A stretch of DNA of 64,000 bases, taken from Streptomyces sp. NBC_01197. GTDB lineage: Bacteria; Actinomycetota; Actinomycetes; Streptomycetales; Streptomycetaceae. A program made the position numbers and the translations under genes. The stretch spans positions 620,001 through 684,000 of the forward strand of contig NZ_CP108569.1 of the NCBI RefSeq assembly GCF_036010505.1, written 5' to 3'. This document shows, piece by piece, positions 1 to 11,122 of this stretch (within the stretch, counting starts at the first letter, position 1; each line of letters opens with the position of its first letter). The notes under the pieces were generated by a model that saw nothing but the letters and a program-made list of their open reading frames with translations, ran no database searches and was not told the origin of the DNA.

Positions 1-330
1 ATGCTCGACGCGGGCGCCGTGGACTGCCTGCAGGCCGACGTCACCCGATGCGGCGGCATCACCGTATGGCTGCGCGTCGCGGCGCTCGCCGAGGCCGCCG
101 GACTCCAGATCTCCGGGCACTGCGCCCCGCACATGCATGCCCACGTGGCGGCGTCCGTGCCGAACCTCCGTCATCTCGAATGGTTCCACGACCACGTACG
201 CATCGAGCGGATGCTGTTCGACGGCGTACTCGACCCGGACGGCGGGGCGCTCCGGCCCGGCCTGTCCGGAGCGGCCGGGCTCGGCCTGACACTCCGCCAC
301 GAAGCAGCCGAGCCCTACCGCATCGCCTGA
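1..330 (+). CDS. Enolase-superfamily (mandelate racemase/MLE-like) protein, C-terminal part
   Basis: Only the last 109 codons lie in the window; the reading frame enters from the left edge, so the ATG at base 1 is probably an internal methionine. The fragment carries the end of a TIM barrel of the mandelate racemase / muconate lactonizing type: a QADVTRCGG strand where a metal ligand normally sits, then ISGHCAPHMHAHVAAS, whose histidine is the usual catalytic base region of dehydratases in this superfamily, and a short capping tail. Substrate cannot be told from this part; sugar-acid dehydratases are the commonest relatives. It ends 45 bases before the GH15 gene on the same strand, so it may head that run. 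Confidence 0.75.
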   Translation: MLDAGAVDCLQADVTRCGGITVWLRVAALAEAAGLQISGHCAPHMHAHVAASVPNLRHLEWFHDHVRIERMLFDGVLDPDGGALRPGLSGAAGLGLTLRHEAAEPYRIA

Positions 331-375
331 CCTGATCCCGGTCCATGCCCCCGCCCGCCGAGAGGACGTTCCGCC

Positions 376-2169
376 ATGGTGACACCGAACGCCACCGACA
401 CCGGTGCGGCGTTCACCCCGCATGTGCTGCGCGACTACGCGCTGCTGGCCGACGGAGAGCGGGGCGCACTGGTCGGCCCGCAGGGGGACATCGCGTGGAT
501 GTGCGCTCCGCACTGGGACTCCGACGCGGTGTTCTCCGCCCTCATCGGAGGCAGTGGGGCCTACGCGGTCACCCCACAGGACCCGCACCATGTGTGGGGC
601 GGCTCCTATGAGCGGGGAAGCCTGATCTGGCACAGCCGCTGGATCACCACCGACGGCCCCATCGAATGCCGCGAGGCGCTCGCGTTCCCCGGCGACCGCG
701 ACCGGGTGGTCCTGCTGCGCCGCGTCCTGGCAGTCGACCGCCCGGCGCGCGTACGGGTGCTGCTGGAGCCACGGGGCGGGTTCGGGTACGACCACAACCG
801 CCACCTGAGGCAGCACGGCGGGGTATGGACGGGACGGACAGGCCCACTGCGGTGGCGCTGGACGGGCGCCGAAGCGGCGCGGCCGACCGACCACGTGGAC
901 GGCAAGGGCGAGCTGCTGGCATTCGATCTGACCGTGCCCCCGGGCGGCCACCACGACCTGGTGCTGGAGCTGTCCAGGGAGGCGCTGCCCGATGAACCGG
1001 TGGACGCGGACCTGGCATGGGCAGCCACTGAGGCGTCCTGGGCGCGGGCCTGCCCGGCGCCCGCCAACACCATCGCGACGCGCGACGCACACCATGCCCA
1101 AGCGGTCCTGCGCGGCCTGACGAGCAGTGGTGGCGGCATGGTCGCCGCGACCACGATGTGCCTGCCCGAGCGCGCGGGCACCGGCCGCAACTACGACTAC
1201 CGCTACGCGTGGATCCGGGACCAGTGCTACGCGGGCATCGCTGCGGCGGGTGTCGGCGCCGACGAGCTGCTCGATTCCGCGGTGGGTTTCGTCTCCGCCC
1301 GGCTCCTCGAAGACGGGCCGCACCTCAAACCGGCCTACACCGTCACGGGCGGCGCGGTGCCCTCCGAGCGCGAGCTGAACCTGCCCGGCTATCCGGGCGG
1401 GACCGACAAGGTCGGCAACTGGGTGAACCAGCAGTTCCAGCTCGACTCGTTCGGCGAGGCCCTGCAACTGCTGGCCGCCGCTGACCGGCGCGAGCGTCTG
1501 GGCCCCGAAGGATGGGGCGCCATACAGGCCGCTGTCGACGCGGTCGAGCAGGTCTGGTCCCGGCCGGAAGCCGGCCTCTGGGAAATCGACAACCGGCGCT
1601 GGACGCACTCGCGGCTCGCCTGCGTCGGCGGCCTGCGTGCCGTCGCCGCGCTGCCGGGCAGAGCCAGGGACGTCGCCCGGTACGCATCGCTCGCCGACAC
1701 GATCCTGGCCGACACCGCGCGTACCAGCGTGCACGCCGACGGCCGGTGGCAGCGGGCGCCCGACGACCCCGGCGTCGACGCGGCACTCCTGCTGCCGCCC
1801 GTTCGCGGCGCGCTGCCCGCCTCGGACCCCCGCACCCTCGCCACCCTGCGCGCCGTCCGGGAGGAGTTGTCCCGCGACGAGTACGTCTACCGCTTCCGCC
1901 ACGACCAGCGGGCGCTCGGCGACGCCGAAGGGGCTTTCCTGCTGTGCGGATTCATGATGGCGCTGGCCGAGCACCAGCAGGGTCACACCGTGCGCGCCCT
2001 GCGTTTCTTCGAACGCAACCGGGCGGCATGCGGATCGCCCGGGCTGTTCTCGGAGGAGTACGACATCACACAGCGGCAGCTGCGCGGCAACCTGCCGCAG
2101 GCCTTCGTCCACGCACTGCTCCTGGAGTGCGCGGGCCGCCTCACCGAAGAGCCTCCGCCGCCCGGATAG
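376..2169 (+). CDS. Glycoside hydrolase family 15 protein (glucoamylase/trehalase-like)
   Basis: 597 residues, the usual length of bacterial GH15 enzymes. An N-terminal beta-sandwich (about 1-240) precedes an (alpha/alpha)6 barrel. Recognisable signatures are YDYRYAWIRDQ near residue 274, the acidic segment LWEIDNRRWTHSRL near 400 that carries one catalytic glutamate, and FSEEYD near 560 that carries the second. There is no signal peptide, so it should act on intracellular alpha-glucans or trehalose; family members hydrolyse alpha-glucosidic bonds with inversion. The start at 376 follows a GAGAGG element; GTG at 379 is an alternative. It is followed within 80 bases by an SDR gene and then an overlapping MFS gene, suggesting one transcript. 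Confidence 0.85.
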   Translation: MVTPNATDTGAAFTPHVLRDYALLADGERGALVGPQGDIAWMCAPHWDSDAVFSALIGGSGAYAVTPQDPHHVWGGSYERGSLIWHSRWITTDGPIECREALAFPGDRDRVVLLRRVLAVDRPARVRVLLEPRGGFGYDHNRHLRQHGGVWTGRTGPLRWRWTGAEAARPTDHVDGKGELLAFDLTVPPGGHHDLVLELSREALPDEPVDADLAWAATEASWARACPAPANTIATRDAHHAQAVLRGLTSSGGGMVAATTMCLPERAGTGRNYDYRYAWIRDQCYAGIAAAGVGADELLDSAVGFVSARLLEDGPHLKPAYTVTGGAVPSERELNLPGYPGGTDKVGNWVNQQFQLDSFGEALQLLAAADRRERLGPEGWGAIQAAVDAVEQVWSRPEAGLWEIDNRRWTHSRLACVGGLRAVAALPGRARDVARYASLADTILADTARTSVHADGRWQRAPDDPGVDAALLLPPVRGALPASDPRTLATLRAVREELSRDEYVYRFRHDQRALGDAEGAFLLCGFMMALAEHQQGHTVRALRFFERNRAACGSPGLFSEEYDITQRQLRGNLPQAFVHALLLECAGRLTEEPPPPG

Positions 2170-2248
2170 CGCCGGCTCAGTGCGAGCCGCGCCCGCTTTC
2201 CCGAGGCCGGCCGGCACTCCACCCCAGTCAGAAAGGACGGGCACACAG

Positions 2249-3253
2249 ATGCCGCAGACCGTAGTGATCACCGGAGCGAGCGCAGGCGTCGGGCGGGCCA
2301 CCGCCGAGCTCTTCGGCCGGCGCGGGGCGAACGTCGTCCTCCTCGCGCGCGGTGAGGCGGGGCTCAAAGGCGCGGCCCACGATGTCGAGGAGGCCGGTGG
2401 TACAGCCCTGGCGATCCCCACCGACACCGCGGACTACACAGCCGTCGAGGCCGCGGCCGAGCAGGCCGAGCAGACCTTCGGACCCATTGACGTATGGATC
2501 AACGTGGGCTTCACCTCGGTGTTCGCCCCGTTCGCCGAGATCGGGGCGGATGAGTTCCGCCGCGTGACCGAGGTGTCCTACCTGGGCTTCGTACACGGAA
2601 CCATGGCCGCCCTGGCCCGCATGAAACCGCGCGACCGCGGCACCGTCGTACAGGTCGGCTCCGCGCTCGGATCGAGGAGCATCCCCCTGCAGTCCGCGTA
2701 CTGCGGCGCCAAACACGCCATCAACGGGTTCACGGAATCAGTACGCTGCGAACTCATCCACGACCACAGCAATGTACACATCACCATCGCGCAGCTGCCC
2801 GCGGTCAACACCCCGCAGTTCTCCTGGGTGCTGTCCCGGCTGCCGCGCCACCCGCAGCCGGTGCCCCCGATCTATCAGCCCGAAGTCGCGGCCCGCGCCA
2901 TCGTGTTCGCAGCGGACCATCCCCGGCGCAAGCAGTACTGGGTGGCCGGGAGCACGGCCGCCACGATTCTCGCGCAGAAGTTCGCTGCGCCCCTGCTGGA
3001 CCGCTATCTGGGCCGCACGGGCTACGACTCCCAGCAGACGGCCGAGCGTGTGCCGGAGCGCCCCGGCAACCTCTGGGAGCCCATGGACAAGTCCGGAGCC
3101 AAGGACTACGGGGCGCACGGATCCTTCGACAACAACGCGCACACACGGAGCGTGCAGGTCTGGGCCTCCCAGCACGCCCGGCTGGTGTCAGCGGTGAGTG
3201 CGGCTATCGCCCTCGGGGTGGGCAGAGCGCTCATCGGACGGGCACGGAAGTGA
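2249..3253 (+). CDS. SDR family oxidoreductase
   Basis: 334-residue short-chain dehydrogenase. The dinucleotide-binding motif TGASAGVG lies at about residues 8-15 and the catalytic YxxxK is YCGAK at about 151-155, with the serine of VQVGSALG upstream. The usual NNAG structural motif reads NVGF here, which is unusual. About 80 residues follow the core and end in a hydrophobic stretch (VSAVSAAIALGVGRAL), so the protein may be membrane associated, as in the larger SDRs of this subgroup. The start at 2249 was preferred over an upstream in-frame codon because AGAAAGGA sits just before it. It overlaps the next gene by four bases (GTGA), indicating translational coupling with the transporter. Substrate unknown. 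Confidence 0.85.
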   Translation: MPQTVVITGASAGVGRATAELFGRRGANVVLLARGEAGLKGAAHDVEEAGGTALAIPTDTADYTAVEAAAEQAEQTFGPIDVWINVGFTSVFAPFAEIGADEFRRVTEVSYLGFVHGTMAALARMKPRDRGTVVQVGSALGSRSIPLQSAYCGAKHAINGFTESVRCELIHDHSNVHITIAQLPAVNTPQFSWVLSRLPRHPQPVPPIYQPEVAARAIVFAADHPRRKQYWVAGSTAATILAQKFAAPLLDRYLGRTGYDSQQTAERVPERPGNLWEPMDKSGAKDYGAHGSFDNNAHTRSVQVWASQHARLVSAVSAAIALGVGRALIGRARK

Positions 3254-4710
3254 CGTCGGTCCACGGAGAACAGGGAGAACCGCCGCCGCAGGGCGGCACA
3301 CCCGAAGCCCCGGACCCGCGGCGCTGGACCGCGCTCGGGGTGTGCCTGATCGCCGGCTTCATGACGCTCCTGGACGTATCCATCGTCAACGTGGCGCTGC
3401 CCTCGATCCGCGAAGGACTGCACACCCCGGAATCCGATCTGCAGTGGGTCCTGTCCGGGTACGCGCTCGCTTTCGGTCTGTTCCTCATCCCGGCGGGCCG
3501 GCTGGGGGACGCGCGAGGCCGCCGCGCGGTGTTCATGGTGGGCCTTGCTCTCTTCACCCTCGCGTCGGCGGCCTGTGGCGCGGCCCAGTCGAGTACGTGG
3601 CTGGTGATCGCACGGCTGGTGCAGGGCGTGGCGGGCGGCCTGATCTCGCCGCAGATCTCCGCACTGATCCAGCAGATGTTCCGCGGCGGCGAGCGCGGCA
3701 GGGCCTTCGGGATGTTCGGCACCGTGGTGGGCATCTCGACGGCCGTGGGACCGCTCCTTGGCGGCCTGCTGATCCAGGCGGCCGGCCCGGAGGAGGGCTG
3801 GCGATGGGTCTTCTACGTGAACCTTCCGCTGGGCGCCGTCTGCCTCCCGCTGGCCCGGCGGCTCCTGCCCGACACCCCGACCGCCGGCCATGTGCGACTG
3901 CGCGACCTCGACCCCCTCGGTGTCTTCCTGCTCGGCGCCGGTGTGCTGGCGCTGCTCCTGCCCTTCGTTCAGGCCCAGCAGTGGCACGGCGGGCTGAAGT
4001 GGCTGCTGCTGCCGGTCGCACTGCTGCTGCTCGGCGGTTTCACCTGGTGGGAGTCCCGCTGCTCAGCGGGTGGCGTCCAGCCCGTACTGAACATGGCGCT
4101 TTTCCGTGTGCGTTCGTACTGGCTGGGATGTCTGCTGATCCTGCTGTACTTCGCCGGTTTCACCTCCATCTTCTTCATCAGCACGCTGTATCTGCAGAGC
4201 GGGCTGCACTACAGCGCACTGCTCGCCGGGCTGTCCATCACCCCCTTCGCGCTCGGCTCGGGTGCCACCGCTGCCCTGGGAGGCCGGCTGGTGGGCCGGT
4301 TCGGCCGGCCGCTCATCGCCATCGGGCTGACCATGGTGGCGGTGGGGCTGGGCGGCACGGCCCTGGCGGTGCACATGGTGCCGGGCCGCGGGGCGGGCTG
4401 GGCGATGGCGGCGCCGCTGCTGCTGGCGGGGCTCGGGAGCGGTCTGGTGATCGCCCCGAACCAGACCCTGACGCTGTCGGAGGTTCCGGTGGCGATGGGG
4501 GGCAGCGCGGGGGGCACACTCCAGACCGGCCAGCGGGTGGGCTCGGCGGTCGGCATCGCCGCTGTGGGCTCGGTGTTCTTCGCCCAGGTGGCCGACGGGT
4601 GGCCGACCGCGTACGACCACGGCCTCATCGTGTCGGTCGCGTTCGTGGTCGCCGCGCTGATCGCGGCCCTGGCGGACATCGGCACGAACCGCCTCAGCCG
4701 GGAGGGCTGA
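3250..4710 (+). CDS. MFS transporter, DHA2-type (14-helix drug:H+ antiporter family)
   Basis: 486 residues with about 14 hydrophobic segments. The first helix contains LDVSIVNVALPSI, the DHA2 family signature, and the loop between helices 2 and 3 carries GRLGDARGRR, the MFS motif A. Such proteins export drugs or other small molecules in exchange for protons. The GTG start overlaps the SDR stop codon, so it is probably translated from the same message as the GH15 and SDR genes. The cargo cannot be predicted. Confidence 0.9.
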   Translation: MTSVHGEQGEPPPQGGTPEAPDPRRWTALGVCLIAGFMTLLDVSIVNVALPSIREGLHTPESDLQWVLSGYALAFGLFLIPAGRLGDARGRRAVFMVGLALFTLASAACGAAQSSTWLVIARLVQGVAGGLISPQISALIQQMFRGGERGRAFGMFGTVVGISTAVGPLLGGLLIQAAGPEEGWRWVFYVNLPLGAVCLPLARRLLPDTPTAGHVRLRDLDPLGVFLLGAGVLALLLPFVQAQQWHGGLKWLLLPVALLLLGGFTWWESRCSAGGVQPVLNMALFRVRSYWLGCLLILLYFAGFTSIFFISTLYLQSGLHYSALLAGLSITPFALGSGATAALGGRLVGRFGRPLIAIGLTMVAVGLGGTALAVHMVPGRGAGWAMAAPLLLAGLGSGLVIAPNQTLTLSEVPVAMGGSAGGTLQTGQRVGSAVGIAAVGSVFFAQVADGWPTAYDHGLIVSVAFVVAALIAALADIGTNRLSREG

Positions 4711-4797
4711 CAGGGTTCGGCCGGAGGCCGCCCCCGTCCCCGCCCCCGCGTCGGTTGGCGCTCGGACTTCCAGTAGCGCGCGCATAGGCTGACGCCC

Positions 4798-5967
4798 ATG
4801 CCGGACTCCGCGCCCCGCCCTGAACCGTTCACCCCGCAGGCCTCCCCCTCGGCTCTCGAGGACCTCCGTGCGCGGCTGCGCGCGACGCGCTGGCCCGATT
4901 CGCCCGAGGACGCCGGGTGGTCGCTCGGGACCGACGTCGGCTACCTCCGCGAACTGGTCGCCTACTGGGCGGACGAGTTCGACTGGCCCGCGCAGGAGGC
5001 GGCGCTCGCCCGGCTGCCCCGTTTCCGTGTCCCGGTCGGCGGCCTCGGGATCCACTTCGTACACGCCCGGGCCACCGCGCCGGCCGGGCCCGTCCTTCCG
5101 CTGGTCCTCTGCCACGGCTGGCCGGACTCCTTCTGGCGCTACGCGAAGGTCGTCCCGCTCCTCACCGACCCCGGCGCGCACGGGGCCGACCCCGCCGACG
5201 CGTTCGACGTGGTCGTGCCCGACATGCCGGGCTACGGGTACTCCGACCGCCCCACCGGCCTGCCTCTCGACTCCGTCTCGGTCGCCGGCCTGTGGGCCCG
5301 ACTCATGGGCACCCTCGGCTACGAACGGTTCGGCGCGGCGGGCGGGGACGTCGGCAGCCACGTGAGCCGCTACCTCGCACTCGACCACCCCGACCGGGTC
5401 GTGGCCGTCCACCGCACAGACGCGGGCCTGCCCGTTCTCACCGGCGACCCGGCGGACCTCGCACCCGATGAGCGGGCCTGGTTCGACGGCGTCGCGTCCT
5501 GGGGCGCGACCGAGGGCGCTTACGCCGCCATGCACCGCACAAAGCCCCAGACCGCCGCTTTCGGGCTCACCGACTCGCCGGCCGGGCTCGCCGCGTGGAT
5601 CGTCGAGAAGCTACGGGGCTGGAGCGACTGCGACGGCGAGATCGAGCGGAGCTTCACGAAGGACGAGATCCTCACGAACGTCACGCTCTACTGGCTCACG
5701 GAGACCATCGGCTCGTCGATGCGCATGTACAGCGCGAACGCCGCGATCCCGCCGGCGCAGCTCGCCCGCCGGGTCGAGGTCCCGTCCGGCTTCTCGCTCT
5801 TCCAGGGCGACATCGTCCGCCCGCCGCGGGCGTGGATCGATCGCACGGCGAACGCCGTGCGCGTGACCGAACCCGAACGCGGCGGGCACTTCGCGCCGTT
5901 CGAGGAGCCCGAGCTCTACGCGGAGGAACTGCGGGCGTTCTTCCGCCCCTACCGGGATGCGAAGTGA
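4798..5967 (+). CDS. Epoxide hydrolase family protein (EHN-type alpha/beta hydrolase)
   Basis: 389 residues. The N-terminal 110 residues match the epoxide hydrolase N-terminal (EHN) lid domain (RLRATRWPDSPEDAGWSLG), followed by an alpha/beta-hydrolase core. The nucleophile is the aspartate in GGDVGSHVSRY, near residue 184, and the histidine of GGHFAPFEEPE near 364 completes the charge relay. The oxyanion element is the HGWPDS motif. Bacterial members hydrolyse xenobiotic or lipid epoxides to diols. It stands alone: 87 bases separate it from the preceding MFS gene, and the next gene converges on it. Confidence 0.9.
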   Translation: MPDSAPRPEPFTPQASPSALEDLRARLRATRWPDSPEDAGWSLGTDVGYLRELVAYWADEFDWPAQEAALARLPRFRVPVGGLGIHFVHARATAPAGPVLPLVLCHGWPDSFWRYAKVVPLLTDPGAHGADPADAFDVVVPDMPGYGYSDRPTGLPLDSVSVAGLWARLMGTLGYERFGAAGGDVGSHVSRYLALDHPDRVVAVHRTDAGLPVLTGDPADLAPDERAWFDGVASWGATEGAYAAMHRTKPQTAAFGLTDSPAGLAAWIVEKLRGWSDCDGEIERSFTKDEILTNVTLYWLTETIGSSMRMYSANAAIPPAQLARRVEVPSGFSLFQGDIVRPPRAWIDRTANAVRVTEPERGGHFAPFEEPELYAEELRAFFRPYRDAK

Positions 5968-6046
5968 CCTGCCGAGAAGCGAAGTGATGGCCCGTCAGCC
6001 ACCTACGTGCCCGGCTTGCAGTCCTCGCAGAGGCAGGAGGATGCCG

Positions 6047-6238
6047 TCACTCGGACGGATAGATGTCCCCGGCCGCCATGCCGCTCTCCTGCTCGCTCTG
6101 CCGGTCCAGCCTGCTCGCCTTGTCCTTCAGCCGACGCCGCTCCTCCGGGTCGGTGGTCCGCTCGGCCGCCTGCTTCAGGTCCTGCGCCTTGGCACGCATC
6201 TGCTGGATCCGCCTGCCGCTCTCGCCCGCACCGCTCAT
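6047..6238 (-). CDS. Small hydrophilic protein, DUF6381-like
   Basis: A 63-residue, highly charged, probably helical protein (QMRAKAQDLKQAAERT, then DPEERRRLKDKASRLDRQSEQESG). The repeated heptad-like pattern suggests a coiled coil. It resembles the small actinobacterial DUF6381 family, whose role is unknown. A longer frame exists upstream, but the start at 6238 gives the expected family length. It converges on the epoxide hydrolase gene. Similar proteins are common in Streptomyces, often beside stress-related small genes. Confidence 0.65.
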   Translation of the reverse strand: MSGAGESGRRIQQMRAKAQDLKQAAERTTDPEERRRLKDKASRLDRQSEQESGMAAGDIYPSE

Positions 6239-6479
6239 CACAGCTCCTGGTGTTCTGGAAGGGGTCCTCTCAGCGAACCAGGTACCGCTTCCTGCCGCAT
6301 CCCAGACTGTCACGCACCGTATGCACGGGTTGCGATCACTCACTCTCCGTACAGCTCGGCATGCGCGTCCGGGCGAAACCCGGCATCGTGGTCCGGGTAC
6401 GGGGCCGGTCGTCGTGTGCCGGTGCACACGCGGGGCGTACTCGGATAGGCGCAGCTCAACCGGGAAGCGTGGGCCAACC

Positions 6480-6719
6480 ATGAACACACCTGATTTTCCG
6501 GACAGCTACGAACTCGTCTTCGAGAAGACGGGCGAAGGAAGCGACATCGTCCTCGTCCGGCGCACCACGATGACGGGCGCGGGCGGTTCCCCGGTCTACG
6601 CCGACGGAACGGGCATCGTGCGCGCGGAGATCAGCCAGGGCGGCGAAGTGCGCATGCTGGCATCAGGAGGCCATCAGGCGCACGTGGCTCCGCTGGAAGT
6701 ACACCCGCACAGATCCTGA
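6480..6719 (+). CDS. Small protein, DUF6296-like
   Basis: 79 residues beginning [18 protein letters not shown]. The body has a conserved-looking core, [20 protein letters not shown] followed by [10 protein letters not shown], as in the actinobacterial DUF6296 family of unknown function. The ATG at 6480 was chosen because the family starts just ahead of the YELVF segment; the upstream in-frame extension overlaps the divergent gene and has no protein-like character. It lies 73 bases ahead of the L31 gene in the same direction and may share its transcript. Confidence 0.65.
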   Translation: MNTPDFPDSYELVFEKTGEGSDIVLVRRTTMTGAGGSPVYADGTGIVRAEISQGGEVRMLASGGHQAHVAPLEVHPHRS

Positions 6720-6792
6720 GGCGGCCAATGTCCGGCGCTCGCGGCGACCGGGCCCGGACAGGCATCCGCGAACCACCGGCAAGGAGCAGCAG

Positions 6793-7053
6793 ATGAAAGA
6801 GGACAAGCACCCTGCGTACGGGCCGGTCGTCTTCCGCGACCGTTCCGCCGGATACGCGTTTCTCACCAGGTCCACGGCGGGGAGCGACGAGACCATCGCC
6901 TGGGACGACGGGCAGACCTACCCGGTGATCGATGTCGAGATCTCCGCGGAGAGCCACCCCTTCTACACGGGTAAGGCCCGGGTGGTCGACTCGGAAGGTC
7001 AAGTCGCCAAATTCGAGAGGCGGTTCGGGGACGGCGGGCAGCAGGGAAGCTAG
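6793..7053 (+). CDS. rpmE2: 50S ribosomal protein L31 type B
   Basis: 86 residues starting [16 protein letters not shown], with the type B pattern [26 protein letters not shown] near the C-terminus. It lacks the CxxC zinc ligands of ordinary L31 (no cysteine at all), so it is the zinc-independent paralogue that replaces zinc-containing L31 on ribosomes when zinc is scarce. In Streptomyces such paralogues are usually controlled by Zur. I found no clear Zur-like palindrome in the 73 bases upstream. AAGGAG nine bases before the ATG supports the start. Confidence 0.93.
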   Translation: MKEDKHPAYGPVVFRDRSAGYAFLTRSTAGSDETIAWDDGQTYPVIDVEISAESHPFYTGKARVVDSEGQVAKFERRFGDGGQQGS

Positions 7054-7100
7054 GGCCCTCCGTCTGGATCAGACCGTTCCGGCAGCAGGAGGCGGCGCAT

Positions 7101-7463
7101 ATGTCAGCTCGGCCGAAAGTGGAGGTACGGCGGGTGTACGAGGACCCGTCGGACCGGGACGGGGCGCGGGTGCTGGTCGACGGCATCTGGCCCCGGGGCC
7201 TCTCCAAGGAGAAGGCGGGCCTGGACGAATGGTGCAAGGCGGTGGCGCCCTCGACCGACTTGCGCAAGTGGTACGCCCATGACCCCGACAAGTTCGAGGA
7301 GTTCGGACAGCGTTACCGGAGCGAGCTGGAGGAGACCGACCGGGCCGAGGCGCTGTCTCATCTGCGCGACCTCGCCAAGAAACGGAAGCTGACGCTTCTG
7401 ACAGCGACAAAGCGCTCCGACATCAGCCAGGCCACGGTTCTCGCCGACCTGTTGCAGAAATAG
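7101..7463 (+). CDS. DUF488 family protein
   Basis: 120 residues of the DUF488 family: the N-terminal VRRVYEDPSDRDGARVLVDGIWPRGLSKE is the family hallmark, followed by KWYAHDPDKFEEFGQRYRSEL and a C-terminal TLLTATKRSDISQATVLADLL segment. The function is not established; proteins are small, soluble and widespread next to stress or DNA-repair genes. CAGGAGG precedes the ATG. It follows rpmE2 by 47 bases. Confidence 0.9.
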   Translation: MSARPKVEVRRVYEDPSDRDGARVLVDGIWPRGLSKEKAGLDEWCKAVAPSTDLRKWYAHDPDKFEEFGQRYRSELEETDRAEALSHLRDLAKKRKLTLLTATKRSDISQATVLADLLQK

Positions 7464-7587
7464 GGCTGCTGTTCGGCCTCCCGGCCGGCGAGCCGCAGGC
7501 CGGTCGCGCGCAGCGCCCAGGCGCCGGGTGCTTGTCACCGCCGCCTGAGCGTGCCACGCGATGCGTCTCCGTATCTGTCTGTGGCTG

Positions 7588-8139
7588 TTACGCGCCCGCT
7601 CCCGGCACCGCGTCGGCCTCCGCCTTCGCGCGGGCGGCCTGGGCCTTGTTCCGCTTGCTGACCACCGCGGCGCTCGCCAGCGCGCTTCCGGCGAAGGCCA
7701 GGGCGAGCATCCAGGGCCGGTCGAAGCGGCGGCCGGTGGCGTGGTCGAGGGAGTAGCGTCCCGCGCCCGCGACCCCGATGGCGGCAGCGGTGAAGCCGAG
7801 GAACGCCGGGTACTCGTAGCCTCCCGACTGGGCGAAGAATCCGGCGGGCGCGTGGACGGCCACCGCTCCCGCCATGGTGCCGGCGATGGCGGCGCCGGCG
7901 ACGGGGGTGCCGAGGCCCAGCGCCAGCATCGCCCCGCCGCCCGCCTCGCCGAGGCCCGCGGCGACCGCGTTCTGGCGTCCCGGCAGGAAGCCCATGTGCT
8001 CCATCCCCGCCGCGGTCCCCGCGAGCCCGCCGCCGCCGAACCAGCCGAACAGCTTCTGCGAACCGTGTGCGACGAGCACCGCCCCGGTACCGGCCCGCAG
8101 GGCGAGCAGTCCGAGGTCGTGTCGCTTGATGCAGGTCAT
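7588..8139 (-). CDS. DoxX family membrane protein
   Basis: 183 residues with four predicted membrane helices. The first helix region contains LLALRAGTGAVLVAHGSQKLFGWFGGGG, typical of DoxX/DUF417-like proteins related to the small subunit of thiosulfate:quinone oxidoreductase. The start at 8139 follows GGAGACTTCC and places the first helix about ten residues from the N-terminus; an upstream extension of 40 residues is Ala/Pro-rich and was discarded. The C-terminus is a basic tail (SKRNKAQAARAKAEADA). Its role is probably redox or membrane related, with no specific substrate inferred. It is divergent from the endonuclease V gene. Confidence 0.88.
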   Translation of the reverse strand: MTCIKRHDLGLLALRAGTGAVLVAHGSQKLFGWFGGGGLAGTAAGMEHMGFLPGRQNAVAAGLGEAGGGAMLALGLGTPVAGAAIAGTMAGAVAVHAPAGFFAQSGGYEYPAFLGFTAAAIGVAGAGRYSLDHATGRRFDRPWMLALAFAGSALASAAVVSKRNKAQAARAKAEADAVPGAGA

Positions 8140-8338
8140 CGGAAGTCTCCAGATCTGTGGCAGCGGATCAGCGGCGACGGCCGCCCGCGGGACAGCGGGA
8201 GCGGCCCCGGCGGCGGACGTACGTACCCACTCTCCCCTCCCTGTCCGGCCCGCCCGCAACGGGGTTGGCCCATCCGGCCGAAGTCGCAGGTCACCGCGGC
8301 ACGCTCCGGCGCGGAACCGCCCTCATAGGGTGAGGCCC

Positions 8339-9010
8339 ATGGAGACACCCGCCGATGAGACGGCAGCCCGCGCGGTCCAGGACGAACTACGCACCCGTGT
8401 GGTGCTGGACGAGCCGGGTCCCGCCCCGGGCACCGGGCTCATCACCGGTGTCGATGTGGCGTACGACGACGAGCGGGACATGGTCGCAGCCGCCGCTGTG
8501 GTGCTCGACGCCGCGACGCTGGCCGTGGTGGAGGAGGCCACCGCGGTGGGCCGGGTGACGTTCCCCTACGTCCCGGGACTGCTCGCGTTCCGGGAGATCC
8601 CGACCGTACTGGCGGCCCTCGAAGCACTCTCCGCCGGACCCGGTCTTGTCGTCTGTGACGGGTACGGACTGGCGCACCCGCGGCGGTTCGGCCTCGCCAG
8701 CCATCTGGGGGTGCTGACGGGTCTGCCGGTGATCGGTGTGGCGAAGAACCCCTTCACCTTCTCGTACGAGCAGCCGGGCGTCCGGCGCGGTGCGGAGGCG
8801 CCGCTGCTGGCCGAGGGCGGCGAGGAGGTGGGCCGGGCGCTGCGCACCCAGGACGGGGTCAAGCCGGTCTTCGTGTCCGTGGGGCACCGGGTCTCCATCG
8901 ACAACGCCTGCGCCCACACGCTGCGGCTCTCCCCCGACTACCGGCTGCCGGAGTCCACCCGGCGCGCCGACGCGCTCTGCCGGCGGGCGCTGCGCGAGGC
9001 AGTGGCGTAA
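8339..9010 (+). CDS. nfi: Endonuclease V
   Basis: 223 residues, full length. Endonuclease V cuts DNA (and RNA) one base 3' to deoxyinosine and begins repair of deaminated adenine. The metal-binding carboxylates expected of the family are visible: D39 in TGVDVAYDD, E86 in PYVPGLLAFREIP (the PYVPG segment also holds the strand-separating wedge), and D107 in VCDGYGLAHPRRFGLASHLG. The last ATG before a plausible purine-rich site (AGGGTGAGG) was used as start; longer frames run into the divergent DoxX gene. It ends 38 bases before the convergent ABC operon. Confidence 0.95.
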   Translation: METPADETAARAVQDELRTRVVLDEPGPAPGTGLITGVDVAYDDERDMVAAAAVVLDAATLAVVEEATAVGRVTFPYVPGLLAFREIPTVLAALEALSAGPGLVVCDGYGLAHPRRFGLASHLGVLTGLPVIGVAKNPFTFSYEQPGVRRGAEAPLLAEGGEEVGRALRTQDGVKPVFVSVGHRVSIDNACAHTLRLSPDYRLPESTRRADALCRRALREAVA

Positions 9011-9048
9011 CCACGGCACTGTCCCCACCCGGTCGCCCGCCGGCCGGC

Positions 9049-11073
<2,025 letters not shown>

Positions 11074-11122
11074 GGGAGTGTCCTCCGGGCAGTGCAGGCA
11101 GGAAAGCAGGCAGGGGGTGTGG

